From Paramecium tetraurelia (Eukaryota; Ciliophora; Oligohymenophorea; Peniculida; Parameciidae): 64,000 bases of DNA. The notes beneath the pieces are model-generated. The model had not been told where the DNA came from and searched no databases. It was given only the letters and a program-made list of their open reading frames with translations. The position numbers and the translations under genes are program-made. Positions 1 to 12,186 of this stretch are shown piece by piece (position 1 is the first letter of the stretch; every line of letters begins with the position of its first letter). The DNA is taken from NCBI RefSeq assembly GCF_000165425.1, contig NW_001798986.1:12330-76329 (forward strand). The letters are read 5' to 3'.

Positions 1-2
1 AG

Positions 3-56
3 TATGAAGTGCAGGCTTATTTTTGGGAATTCATTAAAATATCCGAAAAGAATTGA
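3..56 (+). CDS. Possible 3' end of a gene entering from the left
   Basis: Frame 3 reads 17 codons with a protein-like composition (it includes YFWEFIKI) and ends at TGA 54-56. The segment is too short to assign, and frame 1 is also open to position 75. It is offered only as a candidate tail of an upstream plus-strand gene. Confidence 0.25.
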   Translation, partial: YEVQAYFWEFIKISEKN

Positions 57-227
57 TTATTCTCTCATTTGTTGAATATGAAGATACTCTATGAAAGTTC
101 TGACAATTTGTAAACGTTATGCAAAAGAGCAGGACAATTAGATGATATACAAACATAAAATGAGATGAGATACAAAACATTTGATATCAACTAAAATAGT
201 AGCATACTAAAAGCAATTATAATATTT

Positions 228-1796
228 TCATTAATTTTATAATTCATAAACTGAATATCCTTTTGTATGGAAATCCCAAAAAACCAAATATTCTCCATTA
301 TCTGTCATTGTTCCATAAATATCTGAAGTATTGCAATTCAATTAATCTAATTTTTAAAACTACCCTTTTTAATTTTCTCTAATTAAATATATATATGATT
401 TATGTCGAACTACTATAAAATTCCTTTTCTCATTGTAAATTATTGGAAAGAAATATTCATCATAATCCTGATAATTTGTAGCTAATTGAATTGTTTTACT
501 TATGTTCTCCTAATAAACACCTTCTCTTTCTTCAAAATTATAAATCATGTTTATTCCTTAATCACCGGTTGTCCAAATAAATGAATTCTCGCTTATAAAT
601 CCAACTTTGAATCCTACATAATTAACTGATTATTTAACAAAATATTTAAATTCATACTTACCGTTTTTCTTTTTTTCCCAAATAATAATCTAATTCTTCT
701 ATTAAGCACATGATACTAATGAATTTTCTGATTTATTTAAACTTAATGAAATAACGTAATTTTTATGTTTATCCAATGAATACAGATATTATAATTCATT
801 CTTATCAAAATCAACTTTCCATACTTTTATTGAATAATCACTACCACCAGAAAAGAGTAGATCTTCATTCGAATTCATTATAATACACATAACCCAATCA
901 ATATGTTATTTATAAGGTTATGAACTAATCCATTCATTCTAGTTCAATTGTTTCCAACATCGTATTGTTTTGTCTCCAGCACCAGAAACAAATGAATTTT
1001 ATTTCTTACTGTAACATAAACATTAAACCCAATTGCTATGTCCTTGCAAGGTCTATAATAACTCAAATTATCCTTTTGTAAAGCTCCAAACATTTATATT
1101 CTGATATTCACTTGATATCATTATAGATCCAGATGAATTAAATGATATTGAATTACATTTTATACTTTATTTAGCAGATTACTAAATTAACTTGAATTTG
1201 ATTTCATCTTCTAATGAATCTTTCTAATTTAGAATTTTCTTGAATTTCAGTCTTAATTCTCTAAATGAAAGCAAACCTTTATTTTCATTATATTAATTCA
1301 AGTTATTATATAACTTAGTCATCCAACTTCTATTAATAGTCTTAATTTTTTCTGTATTAGCAGCCTCACTATTATTTTCTTTTTTAATATAATCATCCAA
1401 TTCATCATAGAAGCTGTATTTATAGAATTTTTGCATCTATAATAATAATTCATCGCTCCAACCCTCTGCTATTCCTATAAGGGAGTCAAAAAGATCCATA
1501 AATTACTACTTTAATTTTTGTGTAGAGTTGATACTTGATTATAACTATTGAACAGTTTTCATTGTTTGGTTTTCCAATTCCTTTATTTATGTTTCATATT
1601 TCTCCTCAATATTTTGAATGACTCTATGAATCCCGATAATCGTATATTCAGAATCTGAATATTCCATACATAATCCACATAAAAATCTTTGTGTTTTTGT
1701 TAACTTTGGATCAAGTACAACTGAGCATATAGGTTAGTTGTGTTTGAATTAGCAATGGAACTCTGACTAATTTTCTATAATAGTTAGTTTATTCAT
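228..1796 (-). CDS. WD40 protein with N-terminal Cys/His motif and coiled coil
   Basis: A single-exon gene of 522 aa. An in-frame TGA lies just upstream of ATG 1796, which fixes the start. The N-terminus carries C-x3-H, then 20 residues later CxxC (FLCGLC), a B-box-like zinc-ligand pattern. About 200 residues rich in Gln, Glu and Lys with coiled-coil character follow. The C-terminal half holds WD40 repeats, visible as GH..WV and IRCWK, IKVWK and IIIWEKK strand ends. It ends near residue 522 with VFWDFHTKGYSVYEL. It resembles the genes at 7550, 9960 and 34693 in layout and length. Its function is unknown; the order zinc motif, coiled coil, propeller suggests a scaffold or an adaptor for ubiquitin ligases (inference). 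Confidence 0.9.
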
Positions 1797-2780
1797 TTAA
1801 TTTATAAATCAATCGTGAATATTCTTATTTTAAACAATTACAATTAATTCTTAGATTTCTTTAAATTGTCTTTATACTTTCATCAGTTTCTTTATCCATA
1901 CAACTTGAAGAATGCGAATTTTAAAAACTTTTTCAACATACTAATATATATACTAAATGATACCAATATAAAATTATTAAAACATTAGATAAAAAAGATA
2001 GATTCACTGTGTAAAATTTCAATTTTGTAATATTAAGATTTCATTAAATTTAAGTTGTATTAAAAATATTTTTTCATTTAAATAGAATTCGAATAGATAG
2101 ACAATGTAGTTTAAAACATTTTAAGCTATCACATTTATGTATTCCAATGTTTTTATATGAGTCTACATCTTTTTATAGAAAAAACGAACTTACTGCTTTT
2201 GAAATAATGAATTTTCTTATTTATAAGCACTTAAAATAAAAAATGGTAAATTCATCTACTTTGGTTGAGTAATGTAAATCATAATAATCACCAATAACCA
2301 AATACTCAAATATTAAAAAGATATTAGCAAGAAATTATAATTAACTTAATTAGTGTTTTGATGATTAATATATATTGTTGTTTGTTAAATTTAATTTGCT
2401 AAATTTTCAGTCATTAAGAGTTTATAAATTTATAGAATTACTAATAATTGTCAATTTATTTTTATTTGCTGTGTTAAATTTTAAAGAAATGTGACACATT
2501 TGGAGAGAAAACTGTAAAACTTTAAAAATTTCTAAATACCAAATTATTAGTTCATAACAATATTTTGATTGTATGTATGAATCTTTAATTTATTGACGAT
2601 CAATAATAAGAGTAACTTCATATTGTATTTATCATAACTATATTGATGAAGTCATTGTTATTTCTATTTTTCTATAAAAACTATTAATAAACTAATTACG
2701 TAATATTAAACGTAATATAAACCTTATAAATTGACTAAAATTCTTCATTTTAATAATTATCTTTGAAGAAGTACATATCA
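1797..2780. other. Gene-poor interval
   Basis: About 980 bp of AT-rich sequence between the divergent starts at 1796 and 2781. No ORF with protein-like composition, tRNA or repeat was recognised. It is long for this window, where most intergenic gaps are 20-250 bp. The promoters of both flanking genes must lie in it. Confidence 0.5.
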
Positions 2781-3208
2781 ATGAAATCAGGATTAATCAT
2801 TTTACTAGCTTTAATTCCTATCGTTGCCGCATTTGATGAAGGTTGTGCTTATTAGCAGTGCCCATAAGAGTATAGCGCATGTATGCAAGAAGTTTTCGGG
2901 TGTGCTTCTTAAGAATAAGATTGTAAAAGCGAATGCGGTGAAACAGAACCATGCTTTTAATAATGTGTTTATAAAGTAGGAAATAAAAAACTAATAAATT
3001 TGTACGTTATATTCAAATATTTAGATATGGTTGTTGGTAAGTATTTTGTTAAAGTACAACCATAAATATACCTAAAGAAGATTGTAAAATAGAACAATGC
3101 ATCTAGTATTTCGAATCAGAATGCTTTTCAACAAAAAATATGAAGTCAATTCCATGCATGATTGAATTTTCTTAAAGACATCCTGAGTGTGAATGTTTAA
3201 ATTAATGA
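2781..3208 (+). CDS. Small secreted Cys-rich protein
   Basis: ATG 2781 opens with a clear signal peptide (MKSGLIILLALIPIVAA) followed by a mature part rich in paired cysteines (GCAYQQC, CKSECGETEPC, CKIEQC, ECECLNQ). One 23-nt intron at 3002-3024 (GTACGT...TTTAG) joins two exons in frame. The spliced CDS is 134 aa and ends at TGA 3206-3208. Cys spacing suggests a disulfide-stabilised extracellular or vesicle protein. No family was recognised. The following 200 bp contain another short Cys-containing reading frame (around 3295-3380) that may be a decayed copy of part of this gene. Confidence 0.75.
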
Positions 3209-4169
3209 TATTACTATAATGATGATATCATATCAAGAAATTAGAAAATTAATATTTTTTTAATTCTTCCCCTATTATATTGATGATAGAAAAATCTTAC
3301 ATCTTATTGTACAGTAGGATAGATTGAGTGCCAAAGATATCTTATTTCAAGATTATCAATCCTTTTAGAATTGAAATGATACTCTTCATTAAAAGCGAAT
3401 CAAGTATGAGTTTTGAAAAAATAAGTTAATAAATTTGTATTTTTGTAGCAAACTATTTAATTAATTTATTATTTAGTCTATATTTCTCTATAAAAGCTAG
3501 TTAATTTATAATTAATTATTCATATAAATTTTTTCAAATAAATGAATTGATGCATCCATTCTTAGATGAGGATGGCAAAGTTAGATTAAAAGTGTATAAA
3601 TTTTACTTACAAGGATTTTAGATGGATGTACTAGGTTCTTTAGATGTCTTGATTTGAGAGAATTTAATAGAAATTCCATCCTCTAACTATTTTTTATTCT
3701 GTATTCTACTACTATGGACTTAACATTTTATTAAATTAAATATACTTTAATCTCCAAAGTGATGAAATGCTTAAACTTAATATGATTTAAGGGTAAGGAA
3801 GCACCTTTAATAAAGTAAAAATTCCTTAAATCCTTTTGAAAAAATCTCTTTCTCTTTGGTTGGTTACATTATTTTTACTGCTTATTAGATAATCTCGCAT
3901 AAATAAAGGATTGCAAACAATAATATAATGACAATCTTTAAGAGTTTTTACTATTTGTAAATGATTTATAAATCAGATAGGTAGACATGCGATATTTTTT
4001 AAAAATATGATATCTTTATTAAGGTGTATTAAAATATTTTAATACTCTAAACAATAAAGTATAGTTAAAACCCTTTAATTAAAAAGTATATTAATTGAAA
4101 ATGTGTAATATTTGAATCTAAAATTTAATTTCAAAGTAATTAAAATAAACTCATTTTAAATTTGAAAAA
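3209..4169. other. Interval with only tiny ORFs
   Basis: Nearly 1 kb before the MORN-like gene. A 35-codon ORF at 3550-3657 (start MHPFLDEDG) and a short Cys-containing frame near 3295-3380 are the only coding-like pieces. Neither can be supported as a gene. No RNA gene or repeat was recognised. Confidence 0.4.
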
Positions 4170-7086
4170 ATGCACAATTTCAACTAATATTGCCAAATAC
4201 ATACCAAATATTTAGTCAATAATATTTGCATAGATCCTAATGATCTCAAAAGAAAATATTGTAAAATTTGTCAATTTTATCATAATGCTGACCCTAGTTA
4301 ATTCCTTTCCAGTTTTGAATTTTAAGAAAAATATATCATAGAATTAAGAAACAAAATAGAATAATATAAAAAATCTAATTAATCCAATCTTTCCAAATTT
4401 GATAATATTAGAAAGACTTTAGAGAGTCAGATTGAACGCATTTAAAAAAAGTTTGTTTAGGTGAAACAACACATTTAGGATATTGAAATTAATCTCTCCA
4501 ATTATGAGAATTTATTATTGAAATACTTTTCTCCTGATGAATTTTCATCTGGGGACTTGGACAAAATTGTTCATTTGAAAGATGGAAAAGAGTTAGATAA
4601 AGTTGAAGAAAAATTGAAATCACTTCAGAGCTAATTTGATGAAATTCAATCCTGTTTAATCTATAATTTAGAAAAAATCAACAGAAGTTTAAATTTCGAT
4701 TTCAAAATAGCAGTCAATAAGGACGAAGTAAGAAGGAAAGTTATGGAATAACATACAAAAAAGATTTACAAATATCTAGTTTGAAGTTGAAGTTTTTTCT
4801 GAGAAGTAGATCAAATATTTAGGAAATGATGGTTAAATTCTAAGAATGTATTATACTTACTTTATTATGATAGACAAAATGATTTGGAGATCTCAACCTC
4901 ACCTGAATTATTAAATAATTTAGAATAAATCAAATATTTTAAATGGATAGGAGATTATTGCAACAATATGAAAAGGATGGGTATGTGGAATGCATCTTGG
5001 AATAAAAAAGTACTCTCAAAAGTTGGAGGTTATTACAGCTATGGAGTTAAGCAAGGATTGTGGGGTTGGACTGTGCCAAAGGTTTTTGCATGAAGTTATT
5101 ATTAATTATTATGTAAGTCAAGCTTACATTCTTGAAATTGGAGAATATATAAATGACTTTAGAAAAGGAAAATGGAGTTATGAGTTTGAAAAACAAAAGA
5201 TGTATTTATAATTAAAATATCTTATAGTAAGGGAGGATTTTATAATTTGCACTCTTAAAAAAATGGAAAATGGGTGGAGATCTAAGATGAATTTTATTAT
5301 TATTCTCAAGTTACTTATGTTGGAGAATACTAAATTGATAAAAAAGTAGGCCTCTGGGAAACATGGTATAAAAACCATGTTAAAGATTAAAAGAATGTAT
5401 AAATGTAAAATATTCACAATAAAATGCATATTTTTAGTGGAGGTGGATCATACAGTAATAATATTAAAGTAGGGAAATGGGTTGAATTGAGCGATGAATT
5501 TTATGAGTATTCATAAGTCACATTTAATGGCGAATATAAAAGTGGAAAAAAAATTGGGCGATGGGATATATGGTATAAGAAGCGAGGAGATTAATAGAGC
5601 CAGTAAATGTAAAATATAAGAAAAAGGGTTAATAATTTTAGTGGTGGTGGATTATATGATGTAAGAAATGAGGGTACTAAGACTGGGTTTTGGATAGAGG
5701 TGAGCGATGGATTTTATGAGGATTCGTAGGTGATAAATAATGGTGAGTATAAAAATGGAAAGAAAGTTGGTAGATGGGATATGTTATATCGAAAGGGAGA
5801 TAGAGATTAATGGAATAAAAGAGTGTAAGATATTCGATAAATAGGGTTAAATTGTAGGAGCGGAGGATCATATTGTAATGATACTAAAATTGGGGAATGG
5901 ATTGAATTATGTGATGGTTTTAGGAACATTTCTTAAGCTACATACTGTGGTAAATATAAAAACGGAGGCAAAGTTGGCAGATGGGATATTTGGTATAAGG
6001 GATATGAAGGGGATCAAGAGAACCATAAAATGTAATAGTGAAAAATAAAGAGCATATATTTTAGTGGGGGTGGGTCATATAATGAAAGAGGCGATGAGAT
6101 TAAGATTGGGTAATGGGTGGAACTGAGTGATGGATTTTATGAGTATTCATAAGTTACTTATTGTGGTTTATATGACTAAGGTAGAAAACTTGGTAGGTGG
6201 GATATTTGGTATAAGTAGCATGATGAAGATTAAATGAATTAATAAGTGTAAAATTTTACAATCTAACATTATGTTTTTATAGGGGTGGAGGACAATATCA
6301 TGATAGTATTAAGTATGGCATGTGGATCTTGAATTAAGTGAAAGTTTTAGAAAGATTTCTTAAGTCATTTTTAAAGGTGAATATAACTTTGGTTAAAAAA
6401 TTCGTAGATGGTCAATATTGTATTTGGAGGAAGAAAAATACAAAAAGATGTAATATATTGATATGTTTTTAGAGGTGGTGGATCATATGAGAATGGCATT
6501 AAGGTTAGTAAATGGATTGAAGTGAGTGATGTATTTGGAGATAATTCTTAAATTACATTTAGAGGTGAATACAAAAATGGTCACAAAATAGGTATTTGGG
6601 ATATTTGGTATAGGAGATATATTGATGAGCCATATAAATTGATGTAGAATTATAAAAAATAAAGGCGATATTTTCTAGAGGTGGAGGATTATATGATCAA
6701 TTTAATAATGGAATTAAGACCGGATACTGGATAGAATTAAGTAATGGTTTTAAGGATTATTCACAAGTCACTTATAGAGGCAAATATCAATGTAATAAAA
6801 AAATTGGTAAATGGGATATTTACTACCGATATAGCGTTAAGTTACCTTTTGAATTAATGTATAATCTAAATAAAATAGAGCAAATATATTTAGTGGAGGA
6901 GGATTTTATGATGAAAGAAGCAATGGAATTAAGGTTGGTAAGTGGATAGAAATATCTGATGACTTTAAGGATTTGAACTAAATTACTTATGTTGGAGAAT
7001 ATAAGGATGGTAAAAAAGTGGGTACTTGGTAGTAAATTGAAAGAAAGAAAAATGAATAAAGAGCTATAATAACTTATAGTATATGA
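4170..7086 (+). pseudogene. Tandem MORN-like repeat gene with frame breaks
   Basis: The N-terminal 190 codons from ATG 4170 give a Lys/Glu/Gln-rich coiled coil. A WKG.Y-type start of repeats follows, then nine copies of a ~58-residue unit with the pattern GGGxY..GxKxGxWVELSDGF...QVTYxGEYKxGKKVGRWDIWY, a MORN-variant signature. Each unit is its own exon; phase-2 introns lie at 5202-5227, 5405-5437, 5609-5641, 5825-5857, 6032-6064, 6248-6282, 6450-6472, 6644-6678 and 6859-6893. A further intron is likely at 4848-4873, and either a 40-nt intron (4740-4779) or a lesion lies before it. Two places break the frame: a +1 shift at the G run 5062-5065 and a +2 shift in the exon 6283-6449 (167 nt, where all sister exons are 3n). 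Stop TGA is 7084-7086. It is called a pseudogene because of these shifts; sequencing errors could explain them. MORN repeats usually bind membranes or act as scaffolds. Confidence 0.65.
5228..7086 (+). repeat. Tandem exon-repeat array (MORN-like units)
   Basis: Consecutive exons of 177, 171, 183, 174, 183, 167, 171, 180 and 193 nt each begin with Gly-Gly-Gly codons right after a phase-2 intron and each carry one repeat unit. The intron lengths are 33, 33, 33, 33, 35, 23, 35 and 35 nt between units, preceded by one of 26 nt. The array thus looks as if it grew by duplicating an exon together with its intron. Confidence 0.8.
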
Positions 7087-7549
7087 TTTGGGAAGCGGAT
7101 GATCATAGAAAATTGTTATGAAAATGAATATATATATTTGTAAATAAGTTGTTGCCTTAAAATTTCATATGCAAAGCATTGTATTTTTAAATCCTGAAAT
7201 TCTACTTTTTACTAGATTATTCTTAAAATTTTAGACCAAAATAAAATTACTGTTTTTTAGTCTTATTAGAAATATAAAACAGTTTAAAAGAAAGGTAATA
7301 AAAGTGTTTTCATACTTTTGATCAAAAAATAATATATTTGAGAATATATTTTTCTAGATTTCTTCGAAACAGATTTATATTACAATAAGTTATTAATTTT
7401 TTTAAAGTTTGAAGGACTTGAAAAAAGTGAACTTATAATGAACAAGAGCAGCATTAATACATTATCCATTAATATTGATAATAAAGATTGGAAATGAATT
7501 ATGAATTACGAATTACCACTCAATTACCATAAACTTAAATTTCCTTCAT
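7087..7549. other. Interval between convergent genes
   Basis: About 460 bp of AT-rich DNA between the stop at 7086 and the minus-strand stop at 7550. No gene was seen; it should hold the 3' ends of both transcripts. Confidence 0.5.
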
Positions 7550-9193
7550 TCATTCATATAATAACTCATAAGATATTAGACTCTAAGTTGACATATCAAA
7601 GAAAATTAAAAATTTTCCATCATCAGACAGTATTCCTCTGCTTGCATGCTTTAAACAAACAATTTTGTCTACAATTTCAAAGCCATTATCTTTGGTTTAT
7701 CTAATAATATAAATAAACCCCTTTGATTTAGCAATAAGAATATTTTTCAATTTATTGTATAGAATTGGGAAATTAATATATTCCTCACAATCATTATCTT
7801 TGATTAATTTTATTGTTTAAGCTTCAATTCGATTACAAGCTCCTTAATAAATTTAGTAAATAAAAAGGGAATTTATTCGCTAATTAATTGGTAACAGACA
7901 GAAACAATTATCTTTCAAAAACTTGGCTTAGAACAGTGATTCTATCTTTTCATTACATAAATATTCCCATTTATTTTGTGATTATTGCTTCTACCATATT
8001 ATGTATTCACAAGCACTGCAAGATATTAATAGATTTTCTGAATCATTAAAACTAAACGAAAAAATAGTAATGGTTTTTGAATCTAAATTATAAAGAAATG
8101 TCAATTCATTATTTAAGTAATCCACACCCCACACATTTATATAAGGATCTTCACCTCCAGTAAATAATTGATCTTCGGCTTTATTTAATATCATATTGTT
8201 AACCCAAAACTCATGTTTCAAATATAATTGTGATCTTCTCCACTCTTTCTCATTAACTTGCTTCCAGATATATATTCCTCCACCATTCAAACCTGTGATT
8301 AGGTGATTCCCCTGTCGACTTAATAAAATACTTCTAGGGGCTTTACCAACCTCAATAGTTGTTATATGATTTTGTTTTCCATTCTCAAAATACCAAACCA
8401 TTATATTGTTTAAATAATCTGAGGTTATTAATAGATTTCCATCATTATTAAAAGCAGCTGGCATGCTCGAATTCTTTTCCATTTTTAATGTTTGAATTGG
8501 TACTATTTTTACAATTCCACTAGATGGTTAGAGGTTTAACTATTTTTCTATATTTCGTATTTAAGTTTAATAACTTCCCTAAATTTACTGTTATTATTAT
8601 CGTTATAAAATGGATTTATCGAATTCTAAATTAATGTTAATTAGATTTAGTTTTAAATTCTCGCAATTCCTAATCAGCACTTCTTTGAAATCTAAATTTT
8701 TTATTTAATTAATAACATTATCAATATAATGCTAGTTAATTTAATTTAATTCTGAAAATAAATTTTGCTGATTTTAAAATATCACCTAGTCATTTTTAAT
8801 TATATTATCAATCTCATCAAATATGCTGAATTTGACATTTTAATAACCAAAGGATTGTAAATTTGAAACCCATTGATTTGTAGACGAAACTACTTTGTCA
8901 CACATTTAAATTAGTTTACTCTTAAATATACAAACATCTCTTTAAAGTTGTTCTATTTATCCTAAATTAGTGTTTAATAAGTTTTCTAGTATCTCGCTCT
9001 TTAATTACTAATTTTGTTCTATCACTTAAACAGTCGCATTATAATTCATTTTTTTTTCATTCGAATTTGTACTCAACAAACATTGATAACATAGTAATCT
9101 CTCATTTTTATGCAACTATGAATCTAAACTGACTTTTTCTATTCTTTAATAGTGTTTCTAGTTGCAATTAAGGTTCAACTGTTTTTCAATCAT
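7550..9193 (-). CDS. WD40 protein with N-terminal Cys/His motif and coiled coil
   Basis: An intronless gene of 547 aa. ATG 9193 starts MIEKQLNLNCNQKH, giving C-x3-H, and 20 residues later RLLCYQC supplies the CxxC pair, the same spacing as in the genes at 228 and 9960. A Gln-rich coiled coil runs to about residue 230. WD40 repeats follow, with LLITSDYLNNIMVWYF, GGGIYIWK, FTGGEDPYINVWG and LLISCSACEYIIW as recognisable repeat ends. The stop is TGA 7552-7550. It lies convergent to the MORN-like gene and divergent from the 9960 gene. Its function is unknown; the architecture resembles TRIM proteins with the C-terminal domain replaced by a beta-propeller. Confidence 0.9.
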
Positions 9194-9959
9194 CTGAGAT
9201 TACAAAATCACTTTTTGGTAGACTATTTTGTTTTCTTAATTTGCCAAAAGTAGTTTCTATTCCTATCTTTTGTAGAGCCAGCAATTATCTAATAAGTACA
9301 AATACTTTAACATAAATTCTTTATAAACTAATTATCTGTCACAGTATAAAATATAAGTGACTTTAGAATATAATTATTATAAACAAAATACATCAACTAA
9401 TTTATGAATTCAAATTCATTTTAAGTAAAGAAAGTTTTGATATAAAATTTTAATATTTAGATCATTAGAAACCAAATGAGATAATTCAGGAGCTTAATAA
9501 ATATCTAATTATGAGTATAATCGATATTTACAATTTTAGAAACATAAAATATCTAAAAAATTCAATGAAGTAAATATTTATTAAGTACTCACCCTTACAT
9601 TTTAGAATGATTAGTTAATAGGATTTTGATATTAATCATAATTTATATATTTTAACTTAAATGAAAATTTATAAATTAACAATAACAACTTCCAAAAAAT
9701 AGTTTTTATTATATTTAGAGAGTTCTGAAGGTTTAATTTCTAATAAATAAATATTTTACTATCATCCAATTTGAGATGAGTTGTCAAAATATATAAGAAA
9801 AATGTGCATAATTCAATTTTTCTTCAAGTAGAATAACTTTAAAACGAATAAAGTTTAACACAATTGGTTTGTCTTCTCAGTATTTAATTAAAATAAAATT
9901 TGATAATTTAAATAATTATATCATAATTATACATTTCAAAGAATATGCAAGTCTTATAG
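9194..9959. other. Divergent intergenic interval
   Basis: About 770 bp between the divergent starts of two WD40 paralogs (9193 minus and 9960 plus). It is AT-rich and no ORF was supported. It presumably carries both promoters. Confidence 0.5.
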
Positions 9960-11516
9960 ATGTCTGAAAATTATAATGAATTAAAGTGCATAGAACACCA
10001 TAATTAGGTAGTAACTACTATTCTGATTGATAGAAGTCGCAACAAAAACGAGAGGTTTTTATGTTAAGAATGTTTTGATAATACACTTTAAGGTCTTAAG
10101 AGCATAAGTATAGTTGCTATGTAAAAGATCATTGAAGATAAATAAATGAAAAGGAGAGTTATGATAAATGAAATTGCTGATTAATATATTTCAATTATCT
10201 AATAATACAATCTCAATCTAGAAAATTTAAAGACTAAATTCACATCATCTATTGAAATGATGATAAATACAACTTAAAATTGGATGAGAGAATTGAATTA
10301 AACAAAATAAGATTCTCGTATTTACAGCTTCTGTAATGAATTGGAGGATTATATTAGGAGTACAGAACAATATTTACATACTTTTTAGTTTGATTTTTTT
10401 GATAAAATTAATTTTTCGTAGTTAACTAAATTGAAAATAGGAATTAAATAATTAATTGAAGCAAATTACACACATCAATACAAAGTGTTATTTTAAAAAC
10501 TGAGAGATATTAAGGATTAAAGAAAATAAGTTGAAAAATAAGAATGGTAACTTTCTAAGGATGGCAGTATTAAATTGGAGTAGATAAGCACCCCTATAAA
10601 GTAAGATAAGGATTGCTAAGCTTTGGCATTTAATGCTACAGGAAATATATTAGTAACAAGTAATGATAGAGAAATTATAATTTGGAATTTTAACAGGGGT
10701 GTTATGAGTTTTTGCTAAAAATAATAATTATCAAATATCATTAATTGCTTAGTATTTAGTAAATAATTGAATGTTTTTATTTCTGGCTGCATTCAAATTA
10801 TTTGTTGGAAAGAAAAATCAAGCAATTTTTGGGAAAAGTCAATATAATTTCAAGAAAAAGAAAAAAATGAAAAGGAAAATGAAAAAAAGAATAATGAAAT
10901 TACCTGTCTTGTTCTGAATTCAAAGGAAGATCAAATCATTTATGGGAGCAGGAGTTAAATTATAAATATATTGGCTGTTGACCTCCGAATCAATAAGTTA
11001 GAATTTTTATATTTCATCAAAATGAGTGAGGGTGGTTGGGTTTCTGCATTGAGTCTTAATCCTTCAGAAAATCTACTATTATCTTGTGGGTATGGGAATA
11101 AAATAATGATATGGAAAAAACAAAAGGAAAATAAATGGGTACCAATGACTGAGCCCACTAAATATTAGGATAAATATAAAGAAGATCCATGTAAAGCAAT
11201 ATTTGTGGAAGATGACGAATTTATATTATTTGATAGCCACAAACAATTTTATAGCTCATATAAATATTATTAAAAAGACAAAATTGTTAAACAAAATTAT
11301 AAGCGTGATTTTACAGATTTATTCCAAAGTTTATTACTTTAATCATTTGACCTCAAACTAGAAAAAAACCTATTATTTGCCCTTTCCAAAGACTGCATAT
11401 ATATATTAAGAAAAAAGAATAATGGATAATATAATATTGCTTTGGAAAACCATTACTAAACAAATGCTAATATATGGAACTTTGTCTAATAATGGTTAAT
11501 ATCTTGTAATGTTTGA
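9960..11516 (+). CDS. WD40 protein with N-terminal Cys/His motif and coiled coil
   Basis: An intronless gene of 518 aa. ATG 9960 starts MSENYNELKCIEHHNQ with C-x3-H; after 20 residues RFLCQEC supplies CxxC. A helical, Gln-rich middle (residues ~50-200) follows. The WD40 strands include ILVTSNDREIIIWNF, FISGCIQIICWKEK, LLLSCGYGNKIMIWKK and a last weak blade. A Lys/Glu/Asn stretch (KEKNEKENEKKNNE) sits inside the propeller as a loop insertion. Stop TGA 11514-11516. It is a close architectural paralog of the two preceding WD40 genes and was probably produced by local duplication and inversion. Confidence 0.9.
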
Positions 11517-11794
11517 TAAAAACACATTATCATATAACACATATGAATTTATAAGATTTATGATATTATTATTTAAAATTTATTTAAGTATAATAAAACA
11601 AGGAACTTAATTTATGATTATATTAAAATAAATTTATTTTATTTACAAAAGTAAGTTAATTTTACCACAAAAACTATTAATGCAAAAATTCTAATATAAC
11701 AAAAATGAAGAGAAATTATGTCAATTTACTTTTTCCTATCTAAACCCAATTCAATATCATATTTTATATTAATTAAAATCATCAATTAACACTC

Positions 11795-12010
11795 TCAAAT
11801 TTGCTGTTATAATATTTATTTTTCTTTAAATTATCTGAAATTTATATTGAAACCAGTTGATTCTTCACATAATTCGATAACTTCAGAAAAAATTACAAAA
11901 TCCTTCTATAACTCTTCATATAGGAAAATGACTGTTTCCTTCTTAATGAGTTTGTATAAATGTAATTCAAAATAAAATAATCGAATTATAGGTAAACAAA
12001 TTGAATACAT
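11795..12010 (-). CDS. Small hypothetical protein
   Basis: A minus-strand frame of 71 codons ends at TGA 11797-11795. Its distal part (KKETVIFLYEELQKDF, ..IELCEESTGFN) looks like folded protein, unlike the surrounding AT-rich spacer. The start shown (MYSICL) is only the first ATG in this frame. A competing frame over the same bases starts at an ATG near 12072, and a 19-nt GT-AG segment upstream could be an intron, so the 5' structure is unresolved. No family was recognised. Confidence 0.35.
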
Positions 12011-12186
12011 AACTTAAATACCTCTCTTGTAATAATAATTAATTGAAAATGAAAAGAAATATTATTCATTCTAAAATGCGATTTTATACCTTCTCTGGAG
12101 ATGCAATATAATAAATAGAATGTAGAAGAATTCTATAATTTTTAATTCTAACATAAATTAACATTAATTTCTTTTATAAAATAACA

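Noticed and set aside
7501-7704. Plus-strand ORF of 67 codons
   Set aside because: It lies antisense to the 3' end of the WD40 gene 7550-9193, which is well supported by frame and family.
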